Shown here: piece after piece, positions 42,652 to 53,015 of the stretch | How positions within the stretch are numbered: position 1 is the stretch's first letter | Layout of the letters: every line of letters begins with the position of its first letter | Assembly (NCBI GenBank): GCA_004552485.1 | Contig: SFOH01000019.1 | Location: forward strand, 1 to 64,000 | Reading direction: 5' to 3' | Length of the DNA stretch: 64,000 nt | DNA from: Bacteroidales bacterium | GTDB lineage: Bacteria; Bacteroidota; Bacteroidia; Bacteroidales; Muribaculaceae | The notes under the pieces: generated by a model | What the model was told of the DNA's origin: nothing | Seen by the model: only the letters and a program-made list of their open reading frames with translations | Database searches by the model: none | Program-made: the position numbers and the translations under genes

Positions 42652-43830
42652 ATGCTTAAAAGTGTTTTAGCCGCAGTCATCATCACAGCTTGCGCCGGCT
42701 CTGTGTCTGCGCAGACCACAGACGGCGCGGCTGTGCTCAAAGAAATCGCCGGTAAAATGGCCGCAACGGAGTGTGCGAAAGGCTCGGTGAACTTCGAAGT
42801 CATGCTTCCGAGTGCGCCCGACCCAGTTGTCTACACCATCGCCATCGAAAGCCGCAAGGCTCCCGCAGACACCATCACCGGTTGCGACTACCTCGTCGAC
42901 TGGACGCTGCACAAGCAGGACGGCGGCGCGAGCACCGGCTTTGCCGCCTACTTCGACGGCAACCACTTCCGCTACCGCGACATAAAGCTCCAGGAATACC
43001 ACGTCAGCGATGACCCGGTGCCTTTCCTCGGAGAGAAAGGCGTGGCGCTCTCGGCCCAGTTCGCCTCGCTCGTGCCGCAGATTATGGCGCGCCAAATTGC
43101 TAAGATGGCCTCGGACACCACCTATGTATACAAGGTCACGAAGAATGCCGAACGCATCACAGTGCGCGGCGTCGAGCGCATCCACGGCTATGACGCCATG
43201 GAGTACGAGTATGTCTTCGACGCGAAAACCGGCCTGCCCGTGAGCATCGACCAGCTCTACAATCCCGCCTCAATAACCGAGCAGACCAATGCCGGCCACT
43301 TCACATGGGTCGTCTCCAATGACTGCACGGCACTCACCAAAGAGTCGCTGACAGCGCGCTATCCCGAAGTGTTCGAGAAATACCGCGTCTCCAACTTCAA
43401 GGTTCACAGCCTGTTGGGAGCAGCCATGCCGGCGTTCTCGGCACGCGCCACCGACGGCTCGCGCTATGTCCACGACCGCAACACCGGCTTCGCGCAGCGA
43501 ACGGTCATCGCCGTCCTCGACCCGGCCGTCGCCTCGGCTGAGCAGACCGTCCGCGACCTGCGCCTCGCCGCAGACTCCTCACCCGTTCCGTTCAGCATCA
43601 TCTTCGCCGTCGCCGACAACGACGCCGACAAAGTACGCACGCTCACAGGCACTCTCCGTGACGGCGAAACAGCCCTGTCGTCGGCACGCTCGCTCGTCCG
43701 CGACTGCGGCATATCCGTCTTCCCCACCCTGTTGTTCTGCAACACAAAAGGCATCGTAAAAGAAATTCAGTTGGGCACGAACAATAATCTCCCGGACATT
43801 GTTATACAGAAAACAACAATATGTGACTGA
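42652..43830 (+). CDS. Exported protein with LolA-like and thioredoxin-fold-like parts
   Basis: The product has 392 residues with a signal peptide (MLKSVLAAVIITACAGSVSA). The first two thirds look like the beta-sheet LolA/LolB-type fold (CDYLVDWTLHKQDGG, GYDAMEYEYVFDAKTGLPV). The last third resembles a thioredoxin fold with the cis-proline segment GISVFPTLLFCNTKGIVKEI, but the CxxC active site is absent. Such thioredoxin-like outer proteins are common in Bacteroidales and their role is not known. It is followed 87 bases later by tpx, which hints at redox or envelope stress; this is inference. Confidence 0.6.
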   Translation: MLKSVLAAVIITACAGSVSAQTTDGAAVLKEIAGKMAATECAKGSVNFEVMLPSAPDPVVYTIAIESRKAPADTITGCDYLVDWTLHKQDGGASTGFAAYFDGNHFRYRDIKLQEYHVSDDPVPFLGEKGVALSAQFASLVPQIMARQIAKMASDTTYVYKVTKNAERITVRGVERIHGYDAMEYEYVFDAKTGLPVSIDQLYNPASITEQTNAGHFTWVVSNDCTALTKESLTARYPEVFEKYRVSNFKVHSLLGAAMPAFSARATDGSRYVHDRNTGFAQRTVIAVLDPAVASAEQTVRDLRLAADSSPVPFSIIFAVADNDADKVRTLTGTLRDGETALSSARSLVRDCGISVFPTLLFCNTKGIVKEIQLGTNNNLPDIVIQKTTICD

Positions 43831-43917
43831 CCTCTGACAAAATGCCGGACACCGAGTCACCCGTAAATGCTCTGAATTCAACTCTTTTATCGCTAACAAA
43901 TAAAATCTCACACATAT

Positions 43918-44418
43918 ATGCAGACAATCTTCTTTAAGGGCACACCCTGCCACACTTACGGCGAAGTTCCCGCCGCCGGCGAAAAAGGCCATTGCTATCA
44001 TCTCGTTGACCAGGACCTCCAGGATTTCCAGTGCACGAAATACGCCGGCAAGCGCGTTGTGCTGAACGTTTTCCCCAGTCTTGACACCCCCGTTTGCGCC
44101 ACCACCGTGCGCCGCTTTAACAAAGAGGCCGCCGCCCTTGAAAACACCGTCGTAATCTGTGTTTCGATGGACCTTCCCTTCGCCGCCAAGCGCTTCTGCA
44201 CGGCCGAAGGCATCGACAACCTGGTTGTGGCCAGCGCCTTCCGCTCGCCCCTCTTCGGTCAGAAATACGGCGTACAGATTGTCGACGGCCCCCTCGCCGG
44301 TCTCCTGGCCCGCGCTGTCATCGTCCTCGACACCGACCGCACCGTGCTCTACGACCAGCTCGTTGACGAAATCACCAACGAGCCCGACTACGCCGCCGCC
44401 CTCTCCGTCCTCAAATAA
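43918..44418 (+). CDS. tpx: Thiol peroxidase
   Basis: The product has 166 residues. The peroxidatic cysteine Cys60 is in NVFPSLDTPVCATTVRRFN and the resolving Cys94 in AAKRFCTAEG, the spacing of atypical 2-Cys Tpx enzymes. It reduces hydrogen peroxide and alkyl peroxides using thioredoxin; a thioredoxin reductase gene lies at 55827-56765. It is normal in length. It ends against the convergent sprA gene with a shared terminator. Confidence 0.95.
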   Translation: MQTIFFKGTPCHTYGEVPAAGEKGHCYHLVDQDLQDFQCTKYAGKRVVLNVFPSLDTPVCATTVRRFNKEAAALENTVVICVSMDLPFAAKRFCTAEGIDNLVVASAFRSPLFGQKYGVQIVDGPLAGLLARAVIVLDTDRTVLYDQLVDEITNEPDYAAALSVLK

Positions 44419-44444
44419 TACTGAAAACACATACCACCCGCAGA

Positions 44445-44487
44445 ACGCGAAAGCGCACCGTCCCGTCAGGCAGTGCGCTTTTCGCGT
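44445..44487. terminator. Bidirectional terminator between tpx and sprA
   Basis: ACGCGAAAGCGCAC at 44445-44458 pairs, with small bulges, with GTGCGCTTTTCGCGT at 44473-44487. The genes on both sides converge on it. Confidence 0.7.
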
Positions 44488-44503
44488 ATTAGGCTCTTAC
44501 CTC

Positions 44504-47500
44504 TTATCGTGCCAGCGACATATTGATTGAAATGCCGTAGCTGGTGTTGGTGGTGGGATAGGACGAGGTGGTGACCACGGGTGTGTTGACCTGGTGGTCG
44601 AAGTAGGCCGACAGGGTCACACGCTTCGAGAGGATGTAGTTGGCGGTGAAGTTGATGGTGAGCGTCTTGCTGCCCGAGGTGGGCTGCGTGTAACCGCCCG
44701 ACTCGATGCGGCGGATAAGGGCCGTGTTGCTGTCGAGGGCGAAGTTGGCGTTGAGCGTGAGGTCGTTGCTGATGCCCTGCTCCGAGCCCTTGATTTTCAG
44801 GAAGGTATTGAAGCCCACAATCTTGTAGCCGGCGCCAATCTTGAAGCCTTTCTGCTGAGCCTCGACCACCTGACCGGCCGAGCTGTTCAGCGTCAGCGTG
44901 CGGCTGTCGCGGTATTCGGCCGAGAACTGGATGTCGTTCTGCATGGTGAAGTTGAAGCCGATGAGAGGCGCGAACTTCTCCGTGATGGCCACGGACGAGA
45001 TGTTGAAGGGCGACGACGGAATGGGGCGTCCGGTGAGCTCGTCGAGAGTGAAGCCCATGTTCTCACCGCCTGCCTTGACCCAGTTGAGATAGGATGAATA
45101 GGAGCCGACGGCATAGGTGCACTGGTAGGCGTGGGTGAGCGTGAAGGCTTTGAAGATGCGGCGCATATTGCCAAGGTTCAGGAAGCCGTCGTAGGTCAGG
45201 CGCCAGTTGGGGAGGACGGCGCTGAGCGAGGGGAATGGGTTGAGCCATGTCTTGCGCGGGTCGGTGCCGGTATAGGCGGAGACGAAGGCGGGGATGAGCA
45301 CGTCGGAGGACGTCTCGGAGATGGTTCCGTTTTCAGGATTGAAGGCTGTTCCGGCCTCAGGCATGCCCTGGATGAAGCCCGCGTTGGGATAGTGCGTGCC
45401 CATGTACATGTTCTCGATGCGGTCGCGCACGATGGGAATATTCTCCAGGAACTTGTCGAAGGCGTCGCTGCGGTATCCGTTGTCGGCCGACGAGGAGCGC
45501 AGAGCCGTCTTCAGCGCCACGTGCGTCTTGGTGTACGAGCCGGAGTAGGAGGTCGGCATACCGGAGTACATGAACTGAATCTGGGTGTTGCGGTTGTCGG
45601 TGCGGTTCGAGGTAAGTTGCAGCTTGAGTCCCTTGGCCAGCTCGAGCTGGAGCTCGATGTTGAGCTCGTTGGTGTGGCCGATGAGTGCGGGCGAGGTCTG
45701 GCCGTCGTCGGTGATGAGCCATCCGCGTTCGAGGGCCTTGTCGACGTAGTCGTCGCCGGCAAATCCGAAGGCGAAGTCAAGGCCGGGGGCCATGGGGCCG
45801 TAACTGCGGCTCTGGCCGAAGACGTTGCCCACCTCGGGAAGATAGAGCGGCAGCTGCATGGTGTGGGTGTTGCGGTAGCGCACGCTCAGCGAGCGCGGCG
45901 AGATAAGGAAGCGCAGGGCATATTCGCCGATGTTGCGCAGCGTGCTCTTCTCGTCTTTCAGAACCTCCACAATGGTGAACTTGATGTTCTGGTCGCCCTT
46001 GTCGAGGACGGTCACGGTGTTCGGGTCGTCGATGCGGGTGTGCACGACGAAGGGCTTGCCGTCGACGGTGGTGGCCGTCACCTTCACCTTCTTTGAGCGC
46101 AGGTTGTGCTTGATGGTGACGGTGGTGTCCGGCATGAGCTTGTATGTACGTTCGAACTTGCGAGGTTTGCGCTTGTTGTCCTGGCGCTGGCGGGTATTGG
46201 CGAAGCGCTTGTTCACGTCTTTCACGAATGGAATCTTGTTCCACAGGCCGTCGAAGTTGATGCGTCCGTCAGCGGTCCATGCAGCCTGGTTGGCGATAGA
46301 GTTACCCATGTTGGTGCCTTCGATGGTGGCACCGCGGTCCCACTTGTAGGTGGCGTTGTAGTTGGCGTTGGCGGTGATGAAGTCGAGGACGGGGATGCGG
46401 TTGAACGGCGCCTTGTAGGCCATGGTGAACGTCTGGTTGTAGTTCCAGGGCGTGCCCATCGACAGAATCGAGTTCCACACTTTCTCCTTCCAGTCGCGGT
46501 ATTCGTCCGGGAAGAGTTTCTTGTTGACGGCGCCCACGGGCTCCTCGATGCGCGCGGCAGTGTTCGAGTTCCATGTCAGCGACAGGCTCTTCAGAATGTT
46601 CCAGGTGATCGACAGCTGACGGTCCCACAGGAAGTTTTTGCTCACAGAGACGGGCAGCTTGAAGTTGGTGTCGGTCTCCGAGCGCACCTGCTCCTCGAAG
46701 TAGTAGCGGCTCATGTTCGTCTGGAAGGCGATGCTGTTGGGCAGCCACTGAATCTCCCAGTCCTTGATGAACTTGAGATTCTTGTTCTTGGACTTCATGA
46801 ACGAGAAGGGCTTGAAGGGCGTGATGAACGGCGAATAGGAGTATTGGAACGAACCGCGGTAGTCGTTGGTGTACTGATACTCCGTGGTGGGGTCGTTCTT
46901 AGTCTGCTTATTGAAAGAGAAGTTGACGGTGAAGTTGGCGGGGTCCCAGGGCATGGGCTTCTTGCTCTGCACGTCGAACTTCAGGCCTGAGATGGAGAAG
47001 TTGCGCACGACGGTCTTCTCCTCGGCATAGCCGTTGATGGAGTCGCGTTCATGCTTGGAGCCGGCCTCGTCGAGGGCATCCTTGAGGAGGACGTCCTGGT
47101 CGAGGGGGTTGTATTTGGGCGATGTCTTCTCCTTGGAATAAGAGTAATATATGGGCGCGGTGAGCTTCAACTTGGCGGGCACGAGCTTGCCGAGATCGCC
47201 CTGGACGGCGATGTTATACTGGTCGTAGTCGTCGAGGCGGCGCTCGTTCAGGCTCTGGTCAACGCTGCCGAAGCCGGCCGTCTCCTTGTGGAAGCCGACG
47301 TTGAGCGTGGCCAGGTCGCTGACATTGAGCGTGGCGTTGGCCTTGGCCGCCCAGCCGCCTTCCTCGTTGAAGTCTGTAACCTTCATCTCGTTGACCCACA
47401 CGATGCCGTCCTTGGTGACGGGGCTGTTGTTGCGGATGCCGATGAGCATCACACGCACGTCGGAGAGCGACGGGTTGCCGATCACGGCCATACGGTTGCG

Positions 47501-50500
47501 CTCGTTGTCGGGGTCATAGCCGGTGTAGAGCGTGCCGTAGCCCACGCCGGACTCCTCGTTGCGCTTGGCCTGGTTGCGCTCGCGCTTGAGGTCGACAAGG
47601 CTCTGAAGGTTGAAGTCGAAATAGTTCTCGGTAGGCCACACGATGGCGCGGTCGCGCGACGAGTCGTTGTTGTAGCTGCCGGGAGGCGTGAGCATCAGGG
47701 GTATCTCGTACTCGTAGTAGTTGGCCTTGATGTCCGAGCCGAGGCGCACGAAGATGCTGAGCTCGCCGCTCTTCAGGTCGGTGCGGTCGTCGATGAGTTT
47801 CTCGGCGTGAACCCACATCTGCAGGCGCTTGTAGTTGCGCAGATCGTGCTGGGTGTTGCGGTATACGCCGCGGGCGTCGCCGGCGGCAAGGCCGGTGACT
47901 TTCAGCGACATAGACTGCTCGTTGAGCTGCGTGATCTGGCTCTGTCCGGGGTCGACGATACGGGTCACGCGCGGAGGCAGAACATAGTTGACGGGCTCGC
48001 GCTTGGCATTCTCCTCGATGTTGACGACTGATATGTCGAGCTGTCCCTCGGCGGGAGCATCGCCGCGGTTGTTGAGGTTGAAGTCGTAGCTGCGCCACTC
48101 GCCGCGCACGAGCTCGAGCGTGGCAAAGCGCAGGTGGGTGGGTTTCTTGAAGCCGGTCATGAACATGCGCATGAAGCGCACGGTGCTGAGGTCGGAGATA
48201 GAGCCGACGACGCGCTCATAGTCGGACAGAGGTATCTTGAACTGGAACCACTCAACCTCGATGCCTTTGCCGTCGGGCGTGGCCTGACGCGAAACCTGAC
48301 GGTCTGTGATATAGTTCTTTCCCACCACAAGGTCCTCGGGGCGTATTGACACTTTGTACTGGAAATAGCGCTCATACTCATTGAGGGTGTTGTCCTGATT
48401 TATGTCCTCAACGTCGGGGGTGGCGCGAGAGCTTTGGTAGAGGGGGTCCGGAGCATCCTCCGGTGAGAGCGAGTTTCCCTCCACGCCGTTGTAACGTTTG
48501 TAGCGTTCCAGCACACCCAGACGCTGCTCGTCGTAGTCATATCCACGATAGAAGTGGTAGTTGTCGCCGGCCGGGTCGTTGAAGGGCGAGAAGGCGTCCT
48601 CCTGCATCTTTGACTGAGTGACGGGGTCGAGCTTCGCGCGAAGTTTGTCGAGATAGTCCTTATAAGATGAGAAGGAAAACTCGTCATCATTGGGCAGTCC
48701 GTCGAGGCCGACGTCCTGACGCAGGCGAGCGCCGGTGGCATTGTCGAAGGAATAGGTCAGCGAATTCTGCGACGACACGCGGCCCCAGACCGTCTCCTTG
48801 AGATACTGGTCGTTGCCGTCGACGGGGATGCCGTTCTCGTAACTCTTGAGGCCGTCCTTGAGGATGTCCTCGGACATTTCGCCAAAATTCAGGTACAGGT
48901 CACCGCCTTCATAGTTGGGGTTGTCCGGGTCCAGGAAGGGATTCAACAGCCAAAATTGAACGTATTCAATATTGCTTTGTTCAAAGTTGGTGTTGTCCAA
49001 GCGGCGCATGATGCCGCCCCAGCGCTTCTCGGGGTTGAGCAGGTTGCCCTCGGCGTCGATGTTGTCGGCGTCAAGGTTGTAAGGGCCGCGCTCCGTGGGA
49101 TAGAACGAGAGGTTGAGGGTCTGGATGATGGACGACTCGCCGTAGTTGAGCTGGCGGCCGGGGAATATCTCCTGCGAGCGCACCTCGCGCACGTAGGGGT
49201 TGGAGAGCTGAGCAAGGTCGGCCTTCAGGTAGCCGGGCGCCAGCGACGAGTTCTTCTGGGTGAACATGCGGTCGATGAAGTACCAGTTGAGCAGCGCGCG
49301 GTTCTTGCCGTAGTCGACATTGTTGGAGAGAGCGGCCTCTGGGAAGAGGGCGTCGGCGGCGCGGTCATATGGCGTCGAGGCCAGGAACCACGAGTAGGGC
49401 GAACGCAGGTCTATGCCCGTCTGCGTCGACTCGAAGTCGTCGACGTACGACGAACCTTTGTTCGAGCCGCTCTTCTGTCCGTGGGGGACAAGCTGGGCGT
49501 ATTCGGCTGTCAGCGAGAGCTTTGACGGCGCAACGGAGCGCACGGTCGGAATCTTGTTGATGAGGTTGGTGAGCCACATGAAGTCCTTGTTGTAGGACAG
49601 GTTGAAGCCGAACATGGTGTTGTTCACAACCTCGTCGCCGATGTTCACCTTCTCGGTCAGCGACTTCTCGCCGAAGTGGAGCAGCGTTCCGCCCAGGGTG
49701 AAATTCTTGTTGAACTCGTATTGCAGATCGAGACCCAACAGCGTCTTGCGCTGCGTCGAGAACATCGACTGGTTCTCGAGGGTTACGCTGATGTTCTGGC
49801 CGGAGTCGATGATGCTCTGGTTGGTGATTGTCACGATGCCCATGGCGTAGTCCACGGTATAGTCGGAGTTCTCGGTCAGCGTGACGCCGCCGGCGGTGAC
49901 GACTACGGAGCCTCGCGGCACGTTCATGGCGTTCAGACGAATCTGCGAGCCGGACGAGGCCTGGTATTCACCGCTGAGGATGAACTTGTTCTTGTCGGCG
50001 AACTGGCGTGCCACCACGAGCGTGGAGTCGTAGAGCTGTTCAAAAACGTATTTCTCGGCCTCGATGGGGTCCGGGATGACGCTGCGCAGGTGTTTGCCGA
50101 AAGGCTCGGCCACGGGGAAGATGACCTTGCCGGTGGACGGGATGATGGTATATCCGTCCACAAAGTCGAAGAAGCCGTCCGAGTTGCTCTCCTGGTTGGA
50201 ATCCAGGCGGTCGAGGTTCATGAGCTGGAGCAGGCTCTTGTCGTTGATGCCGGGCACGGGCAGGTAGTTGATCTGCGTGCCGGTGGTGTCTGACAGGTAT
50301 TTGATGTTCAGGCGGAACTTGTTCTGCTGAATCTGGTAGCCGCCGAGGTTATAGACGTTTTTCATCATCAGCCGCCACATGGGCAGGCGAGGCTGCACGG
50401 TGGTGCTCTTCAGCATCTTCACGTAGAGGCTCTGGTCGGTGGAAGTGATGTCCGAGGAGAACTCGCCGACCTGGTAGACCTGACCGTTGTATGTGTACTC

Positions 50501-51973
50501 ATAGGCCACGGCCAGCACCTCGTCGGCGTTCAGCGCGGCCTTCACGGAGATGTAGCCGAGGGTGGAGTTGAGGGTGTATTCGTTAGAGTTGAGCAAACGC
50601 GCGCTCTCTACTTTCTCATAGTCGCGGCCGCCTTCGATGCCGTAGGCCTCAAGGGGCTCGAGGGCCTGGGTGACCTGCGCGATGTTGCGGGCGCCGGGGT
50701 ATTCGCTCTTGATGACGGACAGCAGGTTGTTGGAGGCGTTGGCCGGATTGGGCAGCGACGGATTGCCCTGCCAATAGTCCGAAGCCATGGTCTTTTCCTC
50801 GGCTAAGTCCATGAATCCCACGAGGTTACGACTCTGCTCGAAGCGGCTGTTCTTGTTGGTGATCCACACCTCGATGCGGGTGATGTTCACGCCGGAGCTC
50901 ACGAAGGGCAGGCGCGCGGCAAACTTGTCGTAGTTCTCGTAGAACCACTGCGAGAGGAAGAAGTGGCGGTTCTGGTCATACTGGTCGGCGTTGACGGTGA
51001 ACTTGGTGGTCTGCGCGCCGCCGCGGCTGCTGACGCTCTTGCTCTCGGAATTCTGCTGCGAGATAAGTGCCGTGGCCGTCAGTTTGCCGAACTGCAGCTT
51101 GCCCTTGATACCGAACAGCGCCGTGCTGCCTCGGATGAGCGACGACCCGGTGGTCATCGACACGTTACCGGCCTCGATGTTCTTGACGATGTCGTCCTCC
51201 TTGCCCTCATAGCTGAGCTTGATGTTCTTGGAGTCGAAGTCGAAGGTGGCGTCCGTGTTATAGGTCATGCCGAATTTCAGGCGGTCGCCGACGCCGGCGT
51301 TGATGGTGGCCTGAATCTTCTGGTCGAAGTCAAAGTAGGTTTTACGGCGCGAGTCGAGCGACAGCGCGGGGTTGTCGGTTTTATTGGACTTGATGCCCAT
51401 CGACACCTGCACGGAACCCTGCGTCTTGAGCGACACGCCGCCGGGGCCGAAGATTTTCTCCAGGGGGCCGAGCGCGAAGTTCATGTCGAGCACGTTGAAG
51501 GGCTTTTTCTCGGCCTTTTCCTGCACCAGCTCGAGGTTGCGCTGGCGGTAGTATTCCTGCATGGTCTGGCGCAGCTGCCAGTTGTTGTACTGCTGCTCGT
51601 TGAGCATGAACGGCGTGGCGATGTCGTAGTCGCCCACGCGCGTGCGTACGATGTACATACCCGTCTCCGGGTCGAACTCGGCCGTGGTCTTGATGTTCTC
51701 GGGCGTGGCCAGGTCGTAGCCGAGCTGGTCGGCCATCAGCTCCTCATAGTTCTGAGGCACAGTGTGTTGCACCGGAAAGGGGAGTATCACGGAGTCGAGC
51801 GGCGACATGGGCGCCGGCTCGGGATAGGCCGGGGGCGCCGGCTGGCGGGGTGGCGTGACCGTCACCTGCGCAACACCCCACAACGACATATAGAAGACGC
51901 CGCACACCAGCGCTATCACCGCTGTTGCACGTGCCATTCTGTTTCTGTTATTATGTGGTGTTGACCGGTTCAT
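44504..51973 (-). CDS. sprA: SprA/Sov, giant translocon of the type IX secretion system
   Basis: The product has about 2489 residues from the ATG at 51973 (MNRSTPHNNRN); MARATAVIALVCGVFYMSLW at 51937 is an alternative that begins closer to the signal peptide. Such length with a signal peptide and beta-strand-rich sequence throughout is diagnostic of SprA (Sov in P. gingivalis). Matching blocks include KPFNVLDMNFALGPLEKIFG near the start and the repeated barrel segments to the end (YGISINMSLAR). SprA forms a very large outer-membrane barrel through which T9SS cargo passes. It lies 87 bases downstream of ruvA, probably in one transcript. No frameshift is visible across 7.5 kb. Confidence 0.95.
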   Translation of the reverse strand: MNRSTPHNNRNRMARATAVIALVCGVFYMSLWGVAQVTVTPPRQPAPPAYPEPAPMSPLDSVILPFPVQHTVPQNYEELMADQLGYDLATPENIKTTAEFDPETGMYIVRTRVGDYDIATPFMLNEQQYNNWQLRQTMQEYYRQRNLELVQEKAEKKPFNVLDMNFALGPLEKIFGPGGVSLKTQGSVQVSMGIKSNKTDNPALSLDSRRKTYFDFDQKIQATINAGVGDRLKFGMTYNTDATFDFDSKNIKLSYEGKEDDIVKNIEAGNVSMTTGSSLIRGSTALFGIKGKLQFGKLTATALISQQNSESKSVSSRGGAQTTKFTVNADQYDQNRHFFLSQWFYENYDKFAARLPFVSSGVNITRIEVWITNKNSRFEQSRNLVGFMDLAEEKTMASDYWQGNPSLPNPANASNNLLSVIKSEYPGARNIAQVTQALEPLEAYGIEGGRDYEKVESARLLNSNEYTLNSTLGYISVKAALNADEVLAVAYEYTYNGQVYQVGEFSSDITSTDQSLYVKMLKSTTVQPRLPMWRLMMKNVYNLGGYQIQQNKFRLNIKYLSDTTGTQINYLPVPGINDKSLLQLMNLDRLDSNQESNSDGFFDFVDGYTIIPSTGKVIFPVAEPFGKHLRSVIPDPIEAEKYVFEQLYDSTLVVARQFADKNKFILSGEYQASSGSQIRLNAMNVPRGSVVVTAGGVTLTENSDYTVDYAMGIVTITNQSIIDSGQNISVTLENQSMFSTQRKTLLGLDLQYEFNKNFTLGGTLLHFGEKSLTEKVNIGDEVVNNTMFGFNLSYNKDFMWLTNLINKIPTVRSVAPSKLSLTAEYAQLVPHGQKSGSNKGSSYVDDFESTQTGIDLRSPYSWFLASTPYDRAADALFPEAALSNNVDYGKNRALLNWYFIDRMFTQKNSSLAPGYLKADLAQLSNPYVREVRSQEIFPGRQLNYGESSIIQTLNLSFYPTERGPYNLDADNIDAEGNLLNPEKRWGGIMRRLDNTNFEQSNIEYVQFWLLNPFLDPDNPNYEGGDLYLNFGEMSEDILKDGLKSYENGIPVDGNDQYLKETVWGRVSSQNSLTYSFDNATGARLRQDVGLDGLPNDDEFSFSSYKDYLDKLRAKLDPVTQSKMQEDAFSPFNDPAGDNYHFYRGYDYDEQRLGVLERYKRYNGVEGNSLSPEDAPDPLYQSSRATPDVEDINQDNTLNEYERYFQYKVSIRPEDLVVGKNYITDRQVSRQATPDGKGIEVEWFQFKIPLSDYERVVGSISDLSTVRFMRMFMTGFKKPTHLRFATLELVRGEWRSYDFNLNNRGDAPAEGQLDISVVNIEENAKREPVNYVLPPRVTRIVDPGQSQITQLNEQSMSLKVTGLAAGDARGVYRNTQHDLRNYKRLQMWVHAEKLIDDRTDLKSGELSIFVRLGSDIKANYYEYEIPLMLTPPGSYNNDSSRDRAIVWPTENYFDFNLQSLVDLKRERNQAKRNEESGVGYGTLYTGYDPDNERNRMAVIGNPSLSDVRVMLIGIRNNSPVTKDGIVWVNEMKVTDFNEEGGWAAKANATLNVSDLATLNVGFHKETAGFGSVDQSLNERRLDDYDQYNIAVQGDLGKLVPAKLKLTAPIYYSYSKEKTSPKYNPLDQDVLLKDALDEAGSKHERDSINGYAEEKTVVRNFSISGLKFDVQSKKPMPWDPANFTVNFSFNKQTKNDPTTEYQYTNDYRGSFQYSYSPFITPFKPFSFMKSKNKNLKFIKDWEIQWLPNSIAFQTNMSRYYFEEQVRSETDTNFKLPVSVSKNFLWDRQLSITWNILKSLSLTWNSNTAARIEEPVGAVNKKLFPDEYRDWKEKVWNSILSMGTPWNYNQTFTMAYKAPFNRIPVLDFITANANYNATYKWDRGATIEGTNMGNSIANQAAWTADGRINFDGLWNKIPFVKDVNKRFANTRQRQDNKRKPRKFERTYKLMPDTTVTIKHNLRSKKVKVTATTVDGKPFVVHTRIDDPNTVTVLDKGDQNIKFTIVEVLKDEKSTLRNIGEYALRFLISPRSLSVRYRNTHTMQLPLYLPEVGNVFGQSRSYGPMAPGLDFAFGFAGDDYVDKALERGWLITDDGQTSPALIGHTNELNIELQLELAKGLKLQLTSNRTDNRNTQIQFMYSGMPTSYSGSYTKTHVALKTALRSSSADNGYRSDAFDKFLENIPIVRDRIENMYMGTHYPNAGFIQGMPEAGTAFNPENGTISETSSDVLIPAFVSAYTGTDPRKTWLNPFPSLSAVLPNWRLTYDGFLNLGNMRRIFKAFTLTHAYQCTYAVGSYSSYLNWVKAGGENMGFTLDELTGRPIPSSPFNISSVAITEKFAPLIGFNFTMQNDIQFSAEYRDSRTLTLNSSAGQVVEAQQKGFKIGAGYKIVGFNTFLKIKGSEQGISNDLTLNANFALDSNTALIRRIESGGYTQPTSGSKTLTINFTANYILSKRVTLSAYFDHQVNTPVVTTSSYPTTNTSYGISINMSLAR

Positions 51974-52060
51974 TTGTTTGCCTGATGTTTCGTAAACAGG
52001 GCTTCTGGTAAGAGTTGTGAGCCGCGGACACAAAAGCCGTCCGCGAGACCCGCGCCTGCG

Positions 52061-52642
52061 TCACATCATGGCCAAAGCCTTGCGGATGGCCTCCTCGACC
52101 TTGAGGGTGGGCGACTCGTCAAAGAGCTTTTTCAGCACTTTGCGCGTCTGAGCGGCAGTGTAGCCCAGCATAACCAGGGCTCCCGACGCCTCCTCGAAGA
52201 CTTGCGCGGACGCAGGCGTACTTACTAATAACGCAGAGTCTATGGGTTTTATTTTGTCGCGGAGGTCAACAATTATGCGTTCGGCCGTCTTTGCGCCAAT
52301 GCCCTTCACATTTTTCAGGGCGCGAGTGTCGCCGCCGCTGATGACGGCCTCAAGTTCCTGGACTGTGAAACCACTGAGAATCACCACCGCAGTGCCCGCT
52401 CCGACGCCGCTCACGCCGATAAGCTGGCGGAAGAGGGTGCGCTCGCGTTCACCGGCAAAACCGTAGAGGGTTTGCGCGTCTTCGCGGATGACTTCGTGGA
52501 CGAGCAGTTTGGCCTCTTTCTTGCCCTCGAGGGCGCCATAGGTGTTCACGGAAATCTTAAGTAGATAGCCGACGCCGGCCGTTTCGAGCACCGCCTCCGT
52601 GGGCGTCAGCTGCGTCAGTTCTCCTTTTATATATTCTATCAT
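52061..52642 (-). CDS. ruvA: Holliday junction branch migration protein RuvA
   Basis: The product has 193 residues from the ATG at 52642 (MIEYIKGELTQL), the normal RuvA opening; a longer frame upstream runs through the promoter. It has the OB domain, the two helix-hairpin-helix motifs LIGVSGVGAGTAVVIL and VKGIGAKTAERIIVDL, and the C-terminal RuvB-contact domain (ALVMLGYTAAQTRKVLKKL). It binds four-way DNA junctions and loads RuvB. Confidence 0.96.
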   Translation of the reverse strand: MIEYIKGELTQLTPTEAVLETAGVGYLLKISVNTYGALEGKKEAKLLVHEVIREDAQTLYGFAGERERTLFRQLIGVSGVGAGTAVVILSGFTVQELEAVISGGDTRALKNVKGIGAKTAERIIVDLRDKIKPIDSALLVSTPASAQVFEEASGALVMLGYTAAQTRKVLKKLFDESPTLKVEEAIRKALAMM

Positions 52643-53015
52643 AGTTTTCTCATCGTTTATAAATGCAATAATCATGCAAAGATACGGATTATTCCGCTCC
52701 CGTGCAATAGTCGCGGGCAGCTGATTTGGCCTGTCTGAAGGGCAAAAGAGCGCGTTTTTCATGAAATTCTGTTAATGGAAGGGTCTCTTTCCTAAAGAAA
52801 TCAAAAATGTGGGCCTCCGCGATTTAACTTTTTGCACTTAGGATTGTCTTTTAAGTGTAAGCAGACGGAATAGAAGGTTCCCGAAAAGGACTGCTTACCC
52901 GAGCAAAAAGAAGCTAAAACATCACTCTAAGAGATGACAGCTAAGCTGATTAAGGCTATGGTTTAAAACATTTATCGTAAAACATTATTATCAACGCAAA
53001 TATAAGACAGAAATT
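52643..53015. other. Divergent intergenic region upstream of the Cys-rich gene
   Basis: These 373 bases hold the ruvA promoter at one end. Nearer the Cys-rich gene lie the inverted repeats GTAAGCAG (52857-52864) with CTGCTTAC (52891-52898), and CACTTA (about 52836) with TAAGTG (about 52852). They could form a folded leader or operator. No TAnnTTTG box is obvious for the plus-strand gene, so an alternative sigma factor is possible. No coding gene is seen. Confidence 0.45.
52677..52708 (-). promoter_or_regulatory. Promoter of ruvA-sprA
   Basis: On the minus strand ATTG (52708-52705), a 20-base spacer and TATCTTTG (52684-52677). Transcription should begin near 52671, about 29 bases before the ruvA start. 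Confidence 0.75.
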
